From Geminicoccaceae bacterium (lineage in GTDB: Bacteria; Pseudomonadota; Alphaproteobacteria; Geminicoccales; Geminicoccaceae), in contig JANXAZ010000016.1 of NCBI GenBank assembly GCA_025062095.1, forward strand, positions 1 to 64,000: a DNA stretch of 64,000 nucleotides, given 5' to 3'. Positions 18,426 through 26,441 of the stretch are shown here, piece after piece; position 1 is the first letter of the stretch; each line of letters opens with the position of its first letter. A program made the position numbers and the translations under genes. Below the pieces are notes generated by a model. It saw only the letters and a program-made list of their open reading frames with translations. It was not told the origin of the DNA and did not search any database.

Positions 18426-19079
18426 TCAGGCCTCTTCGGGTGGTCGGGCGGCCTGCGCTAGCAGACGGATCACCTCCTCGTCGGAGGTCTGGGTGAAATC
18501 GAGGTAGAACTGGCCCACCGCACCCATCCATTCGGGCTGCTCGAGGGCGACGATCTCGTCGGCCTCCGAAGCGAGAGCGGCGAGGCTGTCGGGCGGCGCG
18601 ACGGGGACGGCGAGGACGCGCCGCGCCGGGCCGAGCTTGGCGAGGGCGCGCAGGGCGGCGCGCACCGTGGTCCCGGTGGCGATGCCGTCGTCGACGACGA
18701 TCGCGGTGCGGCCGCGCACCGGAACCGGCGGTCGGTCGCCGCAATAGAGTTTTCGGCGACGCTCGATCTCCCGGAGCTCGCGTTTCATTTCCGCCCGGAT
18801 CCAGGAATCCTCGATCCCGTAGGCGCGGATGACCTCCTCGTTGCGCACCAGCACGGGCTCGGGCCCGTCCACCACCGCCGCGGCGGCGAGTTCGGGCTGA
18901 AAAGGCGCACCGATCTTGCGCACGAGCAACACGTCGAGCGGGGCGCCGAGCGCCTTGGCGACCTCGAAGCCCACCGGCACGCCGCCGCGCGGCAGAGCGA
19001 GCACCACCGGATGCTGCGCGGCGAGATGCGCGAGCGCGGCCGCGAGCCGGCGGCCGGCGTCGGTGCGATCGGCGAACAT
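18426..19079 (-). CDS. Phosphoribosyltransferase-family protein
   Basis: 217 residues. 'AIVVDDGIATGTTVRAALRAL' (about residues 118-138) is the PRPP-binding loop of type I phosphoribosyltransferases, and the N-terminal 'LALPRGGVPVGFEVAKALGAPLDV' is typical of the uncharacterised PRTase group often linked to dienelactone-type hydrolases. The ATG at 19079 is preceded by AAGGAGG, which overlaps the stop of the upstream hydrolase; a GTG 24 nt further up is less likely. The substrate base is not predictable. Last gene of a four-gene operon that also makes PRPP. Confidence 0.88.
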   Translation of the reverse strand: MFADRTDAGRRLAAALAHLAAQHPVVLALPRGGVPVGFEVAKALGAPLDVLLVRKIGAPFQPELAAAAVVDGPEPVLVRNEEVIRAYGIEDSWIRAEMKRELREIERRRKLYCGDRPPVPVRGRTAIVVDDGIATGTTVRAALRALAKLGPARRVLAVPVAPPDSLAALASEADEIVALEQPEWMGAVGQFYLDFTQTSDEEVIRLLAQAARPPEEA

Positions 19080-19095
19080 CGGCGCTGCGCCTCCT

Positions 19096-19749
19096 TCAGC
19101 CACCGGAGCCCGCAGGCGCCGGGACCAGATGCTCGAGGAACCAGTCGCGGGCGAGGGCTGCGACCTCTTCGAGCGCGCCGGGTTCCTCGAAGAGATGCGT
19201 GGCTCCGGGAACGATCACCAGCCGATAGGGCGCGGAAAGGCGGCGCGCGGCGGCGCGGTTGAGCTCGACGACCGGCTCGTCGCGCTCGCCCACGATCAAC
19301 AGCACGGGCGCCCGCACCCGAGCGAGCGCCTCGCCGGCGAGATCGGGCCGTCCGCCGCGCGAGACGACGGCGCGCACGGCCGGTTCCTCGGCTGCGGCGA
19401 CGAGCGCCGCTGCGGCCCCCGTCGACGCTCCGAAGCAGCCGAGCGGCGCTCCGCGGAGCTCGGGACGCTTGCCGGCCCAGCCGATCGCCTCGAGCAGCCG
19501 CCTGCCCAAAAGGGCGATGTCGAACACGTTGGTGCGATCGAGCGCTTCGAGCGGGGTCAAAAGATCGAACAGGAGCGTGGCGAAGCCCGCTTCTTGGAGA
19601 ACGCGCGCGACCATGCGGTTTCTCGGGCTTCTCCGGCTCGAGCCGCTGCCGTGGGCGAACACGACGATCCCGCGCGCCGATTCGGGAATCGCGAGATCCC
19701 CGGGAAGCGCCTTGGCACCGATCTCGACTTCGAGTTCCTCGACTCGCAC
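19096..19749 (-). CDS. Alpha/beta hydrolase, dienelactone hydrolase-like
   Basis: 217 residues, starting at a GTG (19749). Oxyanion/N-terminal motif 'VVFAHGSGSSRRSPRN', nucleophile elbow 'GCFGASTGAAAAL' (Ser), acid in 'VLLIVGERDEPVV' (Asp) and catalytic His in 'VPGATHLFEEP' make a complete triad. No signal peptide, so cytoplasmic. Lies 3 nt after the PRPP synthetase-like gene and just ahead of the phosphoribosyltransferase. In some actinobacteria the PRTase and hydrolase occur as one fused protein, which supports a joint function; the reaction is unknown. Confidence 0.88.
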   Translation of the reverse strand: MRVEELEVEIGAKALPGDLAIPESARGIVVFAHGSGSSRRSPRNRMVARVLQEAGFATLLFDLLTPLEALDRTNVFDIALLGRRLLEAIGWAGKRPELRGAPLGCFGASTGAAAALVAAAEEPAVRAVVSRGGRPDLAGEALARVRAPVLLIVGERDEPVVELNRAAARRLSAPYRLVIVPGATHLFEEPGALEEVAALARDWFLEHLVPAPAGSGG

Positions 19750-19752
19750 GGC

Positions 19753-20748
19753 TCAGACCTCCACGCTCGCCGGAAGCGCTTCGCCGAGCTCCTCCACCGA
19801 TCGGCCATCGTGCAGCCGTCGGATCGCTTCGGCAAGGAGCGGAGCGATCGGCACGAAGGTGACGCGCGACCGGACCTCGGCCGCCAGGCGGAAAGGCGGG
19901 ACCGAATCGGTCAGAAGCCAAGCGGCGACGGCCGGATCGGCGAGCACGGCCGCAGCCTCTCCGGTGAACAGGCCGTGGGTGGCGATCGCGCGCACCTCTG
20001 CGGCACCGCGCGCGAGGCACGCCCGCGCGCAGCGCAGCATCGTGCCTCCCGTGCTCACGAGATCGTCGACGACGAGCGCCAGGCATCCGGCGACCTCTCC
20101 CGCGAAGGCCTCGCCGCTGACCACACCGGCGCTGCGGTGTTTTTCCACGAGCGCGAGCGGCACCGGGCGGCCGAGGGCCTCTTCGAGCCCGCGACGCAGG
20201 GCTTCTGCGCGCTTGACCCCGCCGGCATCGGGCGCGACGACGACGAGCGGCCTTTCGCTCGTGCGCAGGAGGAGGTGCCGCAGGAACAGCGGCCGCGCTT
20301 CGAGGTGCACCGTTTCGATCCGAAAGGCGTTCTCGAAGGCGGCCGGGTTGTGGACGTCGAGCGCGACGACGCGTTCGATGCCCACCGCCTCCACGAGCTG
20401 CGCGAGATAGCGGATGGAAACCGGATCGCGCAGCTTGGTCCGCCGGTCCTTGCGGGCATAAGCGAGATAGGGGGCGACGAGGGTCACGCGCGCCGCACCG
20501 TGATCGCGCAGAGCCGCGGCCAAGAAGAGCGTGCGCACGATCTTCTCGTCGGCCGACAGCCCGGGTTCGCCGTGAAGACCCTGAACGAGGAAGACCTCGA
20601 GCCCGCGCACGCAGGCGAGCGGGCGGATCTTGTGCTCCCCGTCCTCGAAGGCGCGCTCTTCGACGGGCAAGGGCGCGACACCCAAGCGATCGGCGACCGC
20701 GCGGGCGAGCTCGGTACCGCAGGCGAGAGAGAGCACGGCGAGGGTCAC
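19753..20748 (-). CDS. Ribose-phosphate pyrophosphokinase-like protein
   Basis: 331 residues. PRPP synthetases transfer pyrophosphate from ATP to ribose 5-phosphate. The family elements are present: 'YLAYARKDRRTKLRDPVS' (flexible catalytic loop), 'VVVAPDAGGVKRAEALR' and the PRPP loop 'LALVVDDLVSTGGTMLR'. The sequence departs from the housekeeping form at several places (for example 'GLHGEPGLSADEK'), so this is probably a paralogue. GTG start at 20748 overlaps the stop of the FAD/Fe-S gene as GTGA. It could supply PRPP to the phosphoribosyltransferase two genes downstream. Confidence 0.9.
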   Translation of the reverse strand: MTLAVLSLACGTELARAVADRLGVAPLPVEERAFEDGEHKIRPLACVRGLEVFLVQGLHGEPGLSADEKIVRTLFLAAALRDHGAARVTLVAPYLAYARKDRRTKLRDPVSIRYLAQLVEAVGIERVVALDVHNPAAFENAFRIETVHLEARPLFLRHLLLRTSERPLVVVAPDAGGVKRAEALRRGLEEALGRPVPLALVEKHRSAGVVSGEAFAGEVAGCLALVVDDLVSTGGTMLRCARACLARGAAEVRAIATHGLFTGEAAAVLADPAVAAWLLTDSVPPFRLAAEVRSRVTFVPIAPLLAEAIRRLHDGRSVEELGEALPASVEV

Positions 20749-23660
20749 GGCAGCGCCTCCGCCAACCAGCGCGCCAAATGTAGCGCCTCGCGCCCGCTGC
20801 CGTCGCGGATCTGTTGCCGACAGCTCGTGCCGTCGGCGAGGATCGCGGCATCGGGGGCGGCGCGCACCGCCGGCAGAAGCGCGGCTTCGGCCATCGCGCG
20901 CGAGATCGCGAGATGCTCGGCCTCCAAGCCGAAGGCTCCGGCCATGCCGCAGCAGCTCGTCGCGATCGCCTCGACGCGCGCCTCGGGAACCAACCGCGCC
21001 GCCTCGAGCACCGCCGGGAACAGGCCGAAGGCCTTTTCGTGGCAGTGACCGTGGACGAGAACGCGGCACGCGCGGGGGCGGAAGGCGAGCGCGAGGCGGC
21101 CGGCCCGCCGCTCGCGCGCCAAAAACTCGGCGAGGTGCAGCACGACGCCCTCGAGTCCACGGCGCTCGTCGGGGGGCAGGAGCACCTCGAGCTCGTCGCG
21201 GAAGGTTCCCAGACAGGAGGGTTCGAGCCCGACAACGGGCGCTCCCGCTTCCTGCCAGGGGCGCAGGGCGGCGAGACAGCGGCGCAGCTCGGCTCGGGCC
21301 TCCTCGAGCATGCCGGCGGCGAGATAAGTGCGCCCGCAACACAGGGGACGCGCTCTCGGCGGGGTGGCATCGAGGACCCGCCATCCGGCGGAAGCGAGCA
21401 CGCGCTCGGTGGCGCGGGCGTTCTCGGGTTCGAACCAGCGGGTGAAGCAATCGACGAAGAGGATCGCGGTGCCGCGCGCGTCGGCGGACGCGCCCGCGCG
21501 CACACCGCGCCACGGGCGATGGGCGAAGCGGGGAAGCGGGCGCTCCGCGGCGACGCCCAGGAGCCGCTCGCCCAGCCGCGCCAGGGTCGGGCTGCGGTTG
21601 CGCAGGGCGAGCAACGGATCGAGGGCGCGGCCCCACCGCGCCCAGCGCGGCAGCGCGGCGATCAGCCGGGCGCGCGGGCTCGTGCCGCGGACGCTGCGGA
21701 GCTGGTGGGCGAACTCGATCTTCATGCGCGCCACGTCCACCCCGGTGGGGCATTCGCGCCGGCAGGCCTTGCAGGACACGCACAAATCGAGCGCCTCGGC
21801 GAGCGCGTCGAGATTGTCGGCGAAACCGCCCAGCCGACCGAGCAGAACGTCCCGCAAGAGATTCGCGCGCCCGCGGGTGACGTGCATTTCGTCGCGCGTG
21901 ACGCGAAAAGACGGGCACATCACCCCGTCCGCGAGCGCTCTGCAGGCACCGTTGTTGTTGCACATCTCGGCGGCGCCGAGAAATCCGCCCCAGGCCGACC
22001 AGTCGAGCCCGGTGCGCAGCGCGATCGGCCGGTCGGTGGGCCGCCAACGCAGGAGTTCGAGCGCGTCCATGGCGGGAGCGCGCACGATCTTGGAGGGTGC
22101 CGTGTTCAACAGGCCTTCGGGATCGAAGAGGTCTTTGATGCGCTCGAAGGCGCGCACGAGCTCGGGGCCGAAAACGCGCGCGTGCCATTCGCTGCGCACG
22201 ATGCCGTCGCCGTGCTCCCCGGAATGGGTGCCGTTGAGGCGTCGGACGAGGTCGACCGCTTCTTCGGCTATCGCGCGAAGGGCTTTGCGGTCTTTCTCGA
22301 GACGAAGGTTGAGGATCGGGCGGACGTGCAGACAGCCGGCGCCGGCGTGGGCGTACCAGGTCCCCTTCGTGCCGTGGCGCGCGAAGAGCTCTTCGAGGGC
22401 GGCCGTGTACTCCGCCAGCCGTTCGACCGGAACCGTGCAGTCCTCGATGAAGGAAACCGGCTTGGCGGCCGAACGCATGGCCATGACGATGTTGAGACCG
22501 GCCGTGCGCAGATGGTTGATCTCGGCCTGAAGAGCCGGCGTTTTCGCTTCGACGACGCCGTCCGGAAAGCCCATCTCGGCCATCGCTCCGGCCAGCCGAC
22601 ACAGCTGTCGTTCGAGCGGAGCGAACTCCTCGCCCGCGAATTCGACGAGCAGAAGACAGTCCGGAGCGCCGCGGACGAATTTCGGCAGGCTGTCGGCGAA
22701 CGCGGGGATCGTCCGCGCGAGCTCGAGGATCGTGCGGTCCACCAGTTCCACGCAGGTGGGGCCGAGCTCGACCAGGCGCGGCGCGGCGCGCATCGCCGAG
22801 GCGAAGTCGGGGAAGTGACAAACGCCCAAAACCCGATGCGCGGGAAGGGGATGCAGCCGGAGTTTGATCTTGCGGAACAGCGCGAGGGTTCCTTCCGAAC
22901 CCACGAGCACGGAAGCGGGATTGAAGGGACCGGAGGGACGGATGCGATCGAGGGCGTACCCGCCCACCTGGCGCGCCGTACGCGGCCATCGCTTTTCGAT
23001 CTCCTCCTGCACGCTCGCAGCTATGGCGCGCAAGCCGTCCACGATGGCGCGATAAACCGCCGGACCGGAGACCGCGTCGGAATCCCCGAGGGGGGCGAAA
23101 GTGCACACGGTGCCGTCGGCGAGCAGGGCTTCGATCGCGAGCACGTTGTCGATGGAGGCGCCGTAGGCGAGCGAGCGCGCCCCGCAGGCGTTGTTCGCGG
23201 TCATCCCCCCGAGCGTGGCGCGCGAACTCGTCGAGACGTCCACCGGATAGAACAGCCCGTGCGGTTTCAAGAAACGGTTGAGCTCGTCGAGGACCACGCC
23301 CGGTTCGACCCACACGGTTCGTGCTCGAGGATCGAACTCCAGGACACCGGTGAGCCAGCGGGAGCAGTCCAGGATCAAGGAGCGGCCCAGGGTCTGGCCG
23401 GCCTGCGAGGTGCCGCCGCCGCGGGCGATCACCGAGATCCCTTCCTCGCGCGCGATCGCGAGAGCGACCGCGAGCTCGTCGAGGGTCTTCGGGCAGACGA
23501 CGCCGATGGGCTCGATGTGGTAGATCGAGGCGTCGGTGGCGTAGCGCGCGCGATCGGCGGGCGAGAAGAGCACCGCACCGCGCAAGTTCCGCCGCAGTTT
23601 TTCCGCCAGACGCGGATCGCCGATGCGGCTTACGGGCGGGCGCAAGGAGATCGTGGCCAA
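20745..23660 (-). CDS. FAD-linked oxidase / Fe-S domain protein (YdiJ-like D-2-hydroxyacid dehydrogenase)
   Basis: 971 residues from a TTG at 23660, which has GGAAGGA about 8 nt upstream; a TTG 63 nt earlier is the alternative. N-terminal PCMH-type FAD domain with 'ISVIARGGGTSQAGQTLG' (~75) and 'GLFYPVDVS', then an FAD-oxidase C-terminal domain. Two 4Fe-4S clusters follow: 'CNNNGACRALADGVMCPS' (~567) and 'CVSCKACRRECPTG' (~625). CCG-type segments 'LCCGRTY' (~776) and 'SCCGMAGAFG' (~902) end the protein. Architecture and length match E. coli YdiJ, a D-2-hydroxyglutarate dehydrogenase; D-lactate or glycolate are alternatives, the latter favoured by the divergent glyoxylate aminotransferase. Confidence 0.88.
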   Translation of the reverse strand: MATISLRPPVSRIGDPRLAEKLRRNLRGAVLFSPADRARYATDASIYHIEPIGVVCPKTLDELAVALAIAREEGISVIARGGGTSQAGQTLGRSLILDCSRWLTGVLEFDPRARTVWVEPGVVLDELNRFLKPHGLFYPVDVSTSSRATLGGMTANNACGARSLAYGASIDNVLAIEALLADGTVCTFAPLGDSDAVSGPAVYRAIVDGLRAIAASVQEEIEKRWPRTARQVGGYALDRIRPSGPFNPASVLVGSEGTLALFRKIKLRLHPLPAHRVLGVCHFPDFASAMRAAPRLVELGPTCVELVDRTILELARTIPAFADSLPKFVRGAPDCLLLVEFAGEEFAPLERQLCRLAGAMAEMGFPDGVVEAKTPALQAEINHLRTAGLNIVMAMRSAAKPVSFIEDCTVPVERLAEYTAALEELFARHGTKGTWYAHAGAGCLHVRPILNLRLEKDRKALRAIAEEAVDLVRRLNGTHSGEHGDGIVRSEWHARVFGPELVRAFERIKDLFDPEGLLNTAPSKIVRAPAMDALELLRWRPTDRPIALRTGLDWSAWGGFLGAAEMCNNNGACRALADGVMCPSFRVTRDEMHVTRGRANLLRDVLLGRLGGFADNLDALAEALDLCVSCKACRRECPTGVDVARMKIEFAHQLRSVRGTSPRARLIAALPRWARWGRALDPLLALRNRSPTLARLGERLLGVAAERPLPRFAHRPWRGVRAGASADARGTAILFVDCFTRWFEPENARATERVLASAGWRVLDATPPRARPLCCGRTYLAAGMLEEARAELRRCLAALRPWQEAGAPVVGLEPSCLGTFRDELEVLLPPDERRGLEGVVLHLAEFLARERRAGRLALAFRPRACRVLVHGHCHEKAFGLFPAVLEAARLVPEARVEAIATSCCGMAGAFGLEAEHLAISRAMAEAALLPAVRAAPDAAILADGTSCRQQIRDGSGREALHLARWLAEALP

Positions 23661-23765
23661 ACCTCGTCCTTCCCTCTCGGGCTGTCGGCGGGGAGCCTGG
23701 CACGGCCAAGGGATCAGGGGCAACAGGGCTGCGCGCGCAGCGCCTTGACGCGAAGTCGCCGGGCG

Positions 23766-23803
23766 CCGAAGCCTCCGTTCGGTTTTCTCGTCGGAGCCTT
23801 CGG
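23766..23803 (+). promoter_or_regulatory. Leader hairpin covering the aminotransferase ribosome site
   Basis: CCGAAGCCTCCG (23766-23777) pairs with CGGAGCCTTCGG (23792-23803) at 11 of 12 positions, with a 14-nt loop containing a T-run. The 3' arm contains the GGAG ribosome site and ends exactly one base before the ATG at 23804. In RNA this would block ribosome access, so it is a candidate translational switch or thermosensor-like element. Seen in sequence; function inferred. Confidence 0.6.
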
Positions 23804-25003
23804 ATGTCCGAGACCCGCCGTGCCGGCCGCCATTTCCTCCAGATCCCGGGGCCGACGAACGTCCCCGATCGCATCCTGCGGGCCATCGATCGGCCCACCA
23901 TCGACCACCGGGGCCCGGAGTTCCGGCGCCTGGCGCTGGCCGTGCTCGACGGCCTCAAGCGCGTCTTCAAGACCCGCGGGCCGGTGATCGTCTATCCCTC
24001 CTCCGGGACCGGTGCCTGGGAGGCGGCGCTCGTGAACACCCTTTCGCCCGGGGATCGGGTGCTCATGGTCGAAACCGGCCATTTCGCTACTATGTGGAAA
24101 GAGATGGCGGGGCGCCTGGGCCTCGAGGTCGAGTTCGTTCCCGGCGATTGGCGTTCACCGGTCGACCCCGAGCGGATCGAGGCTGTTCTCGGCGAGGATC
24201 GGGCGCGGCGGATCAAGGCGGTGTGCATCGTCCACAACGAGACCTCGACCGGAGTGCGCAGCGACGTCGCGGCGGTGCGCCGCGCCATCGACCGCACGGG
24301 ACACCCGGCTCTTCTCGTGGTCGACACGATCAGCTCGCTCGCTTCGATGGACTATCGCCACGACGAATGGGGCGTGGACGTGACCGTGGGCGCCTCTCAG
24401 AAGGGGCTCATGTTGCCCCCGGGGCTCGGCTTCAACGCGGTCTCCGAAAAGGCGCTCGCCGCGCACCGGACGGCACGGATGCCCCGCAGCTATTGGGACT
24501 GGAGCGCGATGCTCGAGGCCAACGCGCGCGGCTTCTTCCCCTACACGCCGGCGACCAATCTCCTCTACGGCCTCGCCGAGGCCCTCGCGATGCTCGAAGA
24601 AGAGGGGCTCGAGCGGGTTTTCGCCCGGCACGATCGGCTCGCCGCGGCGACCCGGGCCGCCGTGCGCGCCTGGGGGCTCGAGATCGTCGCCCGCCGTCCC
24701 GAGAGCTATTCGAGCTCGCTCACCGGCGTGTTCGTGCCGGACGGGGTGGACGCGGACCGGGTCCGAGCGGTGATCCTCGAGCGTTTCGACGTCGCGCTCG
24801 GAGCCGGCCTCGGCAAGCTCGCCGGCCGCGCCTTCCGCATCGGGCATCTCGGCGATCTCAACGAGACCTGGCTTCTGGGCACCCTCGCCGCGGTCGAAGC
24901 GGGGCTCGAGGCCGCGGGCGTGCAGCCGGCGGGAAGCGGGCTCGATGCGGCCAAGCGCGCGCTTTCGGGAGCCCAAACGGAGGCGGTGGCGGCGGCCGCC
25001 TGA
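23804..25003 (+). CDS. Serine-glyoxylate / alanine-glyoxylate aminotransferase, class V
   Basis: 399 residues. PLP enzyme moving an amino group from serine or alanine to glyoxylate. N-terminal 'FLQIPGPTNVPDRILRA' and 'HRGPEF' are typical of the SGAT/AGT group; 'YPSSGTGAWEAALVN' binds PLP phosphate, 'DTISSLASMD' holds the ring, and the Schiff-base lysine lies in 'VGASQKGLMLPPG' (~residue 202). 'RIGHLGDLNE' is the C-terminal signature. The last 30 residues are low-complexity Ala-rich. Divergent from the FAD/Fe-S dehydrogenase. SGAT is used in photorespiratory-type and serine-cycle metabolism, but no other serine-cycle gene is close. Confidence 0.93.
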   Translation: MSETRRAGRHFLQIPGPTNVPDRILRAIDRPTIDHRGPEFRRLALAVLDGLKRVFKTRGPVIVYPSSGTGAWEAALVNTLSPGDRVLMVETGHFATMWKEMAGRLGLEVEFVPGDWRSPVDPERIEAVLGEDRARRIKAVCIVHNETSTGVRSDVAAVRRAIDRTGHPALLVVDTISSLASMDYRHDEWGVDVTVGASQKGLMLPPGLGFNAVSEKALAAHRTARMPRSYWDWSAMLEANARGFFPYTPATNLLYGLAEALAMLEEEGLERVFARHDRLAAATRAAVRAWGLEIVARRPESYSSSLTGVFVPDGVDADRVRAVILERFDVALGAGLGKLAGRAFRIGHLGDLNETWLLGTLAAVEAGLEAAGVQPAGSGLDAAKRALSGAQTEAVAAAA

Positions 25004-25004
25004 G

Positions 25005-25036
25005 GCCCCGCGCCGGCGCCGAGGCCGGCGCGGGGC
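25005..25036. terminator. Perfect 13-bp inverted repeat between convergent genes
   Basis: GCCCCGCGCCGGC and its exact complement are separated by a 6-nt loop, starting 2 nt after the aminotransferase stop and 9 nt before the end of the substrate-binding-protein gene. There is no T-run on either side, so it is not a classical intrinsic terminator, but the position between convergent genes suggests a bidirectional transcription stop or mRNA end-protector. Confidence 0.6.
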
Positions 25037-25044
25037 GCGGTTCG

Positions 25045-26103
25045 TCACGGCACGAAGCGGTAACCCTCGTGGATTCGCAAGTTCTCGGGAATGGGCGGCA
25101 GGTCGGCGAAAAGCTCCGGCCGGGTCGCCATGACCTCGAGGATCGGACGCGGGTCGATGTGACGGTTGACGTCGAAGGTCGCGGGCAAGAAACCGAGCCG
25201 GTGCAAGGTGGTCATCGCTTTGTGGAGCGCCGCGTAATTGGCGGCCGACAACCGACGGTCGTTCTGCTCGATGTTGAACTTCATCGCCTCGCGAGCGACG
25301 GGAAGCGCCAGCCCGGGGATCCAGCGAGTGGCCACTTCCGCCGCGCCGTCGGGGTTCTTGCGCATCCATTGATCGGCCTTGGCGAGCGCGGCGAGGAAGC
25401 GCACGAGCGCGGGCCGGTTGGCCTCGGCGTAGCGGCGTGTCGTCACGTTGAAGCCCAAATAGGCGATGACGTCGCCGCCGCGCTTGACGAGGAACGCGCC
25501 GGGGACGTCGCGCAGGGCGATGATCGGCCAGGGATCCCAGCAGGAGATCGCGTCCACCCCGCCCGTGAGCAAGGCGACCGTCATGTCCGGCGGCGGCGTG
25601 TTGACGAGCGTCACGTCGGTCGGAGCGAGACCCGCTTTCTCGAGCAGGGCCAAGATGTAGAGATGGTTGATCGTGCCGAAGGAGGCGGCGATGCGCTTGC
25701 CCTTGAGGGTCTCGAGGCGCGCGGGATCGATGCCCGAGCCGGCACGCGCCACCACGGCCATGGTCGCATCCGACCCCAAGCGGGTGGCACTGCCCGAATA
25801 ATTGCCCAGGGCGACGAGATCCATCCCGCGCACCACGGCTCCGATCATCGGCACGCCCACCTGCACCGTGTCGACCTCGCCGGCCTGCAGCGCGTTGAGC
25901 GCGTCCACGCCGGTGGCGTACGGACGGGCGATCGTCACGTCGAGCCCTTCCTCCTCGAAGAACCCGCGCTCGAGCGCGATCGGCAGACCGACCTGGTCGA
26001 TGCCGGTGACCATGCCGGCGCGCAGCTTCACCGGCTCGCGCGCCCGGGCTCTGGCGGCCCACGCCGCGCCGGCCGCGGTCAGAAGAAGAGTTCTGCGCTT
26101 CAT
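25045..26103 (-). CDS. ABC transporter substrate-binding protein, NitT/TauT (SsuA-like) family
   Basis: 352 residues. Tat-like or Sec signal (MKRRTLLLTAAGAAWAARARA) with likely cleavage near residue 21. The mature part has the NMT1/SsuA pattern: 'GIDQVGLPIALERGFFEEEGLDV', 'ALQAGEVDTVQVG', 'LKGKRIAASFGTINH' and 'VDAISCWDPWPI'. Such proteins bind sulfonates, nitrate, thiamine precursors or aromatic acids; the ligand cannot be read from sequence. Last gene of a five-gene importer operon; 2 nt separate it from the small membrane protein. Confidence 0.92.
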   Translation of the reverse strand: MKRRTLLLTAAGAAWAARARAREPVKLRAGMVTGIDQVGLPIALERGFFEEEGLDVTIARPYATGVDALNALQAGEVDTVQVGVPMIGAVVRGMDLVALGNYSGSATRLGSDATMAVVARAGSGIDPARLETLKGKRIAASFGTINHLYILALLEKAGLAPTDVTLVNTPPPDMTVALLTGGVDAISCWDPWPIIALRDVPGAFLVKRGGDVIAYLGFNVTTRRYAEANRPALVRFLAALAKADQWMRKNPDGAAEVATRWIPGLALPVAREAMKFNIEQNDRRLSAANYAALHKAMTTLHRLGFLPATFDVNRHIDPRPILEVMATRPELFADLPPIPENLRIHEGYRFVP

Positions 26104-26105
26104 GA

Positions 26106-26441
26106 TCAGCCTCCCTGGTCTCGGAAAGGTTCGATCCGCACGACCCAGAAAGGTCGCGCCAGCCGTTCGAGATCGCCCGCGCGCACGGCGCGCACTTCCA
26201 CCCGCGCGTCGCGGGCGCCCGAAACGCGCCCGAACTTCTGCAGCTGCTCGATGTGGAACCGCTCGGGCGGAAAACGCAAGACCGCGACCACGTCCACGCG
26301 CGGGCGGGCGCGCGGGACAGCGGGATCGATCTTGCCGGGGGCGAGGAGCACGAGAGCGAGCTTCCAGAGCCCGTAAAGGAGAAGGAGCGCGAGGAGCGAA
26401 CGCGCCTGCCGGGTGGCCAACAGGGCGGCGAGCACGCTCAT
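26106..26441 (-). CDS. Small single-helix membrane protein in ABC importer operon
   Basis: 111 residues. The ATG at 26441 overlaps the ATPase stop as ATGA, which strongly supports translation. Residues about 14-33 ('ARSLLALLLLYGLWKLALVL') form one membrane helix. The remaining 75 residues are soluble, with 'RVDVVAVLRFPPERFHIEQL' and 'FWVVRIEPFRDQGG', probably a small alpha/beta periplasmic domain. Not a known ABC subunit and I do not recognise the family. Its position between the ATPase and the substrate-binding protein suggests an accessory factor for this importer (inference). Confidence 0.8.
   Translation of the reverse strand: MSVLAALLATRQARSLLALLLLYGLWKLALVLLAPGKIDPAVPRARPRVDVVAVLRFPPERFHIEQLQKFGRVSGARDARVEVRAVRAGDLERLARPFWVVRIEPFRDQGG

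Noticed and set aside
23745-23750. TTGACG as a -35 box for the aminotransferase
   Set aside because: The region 17 bp downstream is CG-rich with no -10-like sequence.
23804-25003. Serine-cycle methylotrophy island based on the aminotransferase and ppdK
   Set aside because: No hydroxypyruvate reductase, glycerate kinase, malate thiokinase or methanol dehydrogenase is near; the two genes are 39 kb apart and common singly.
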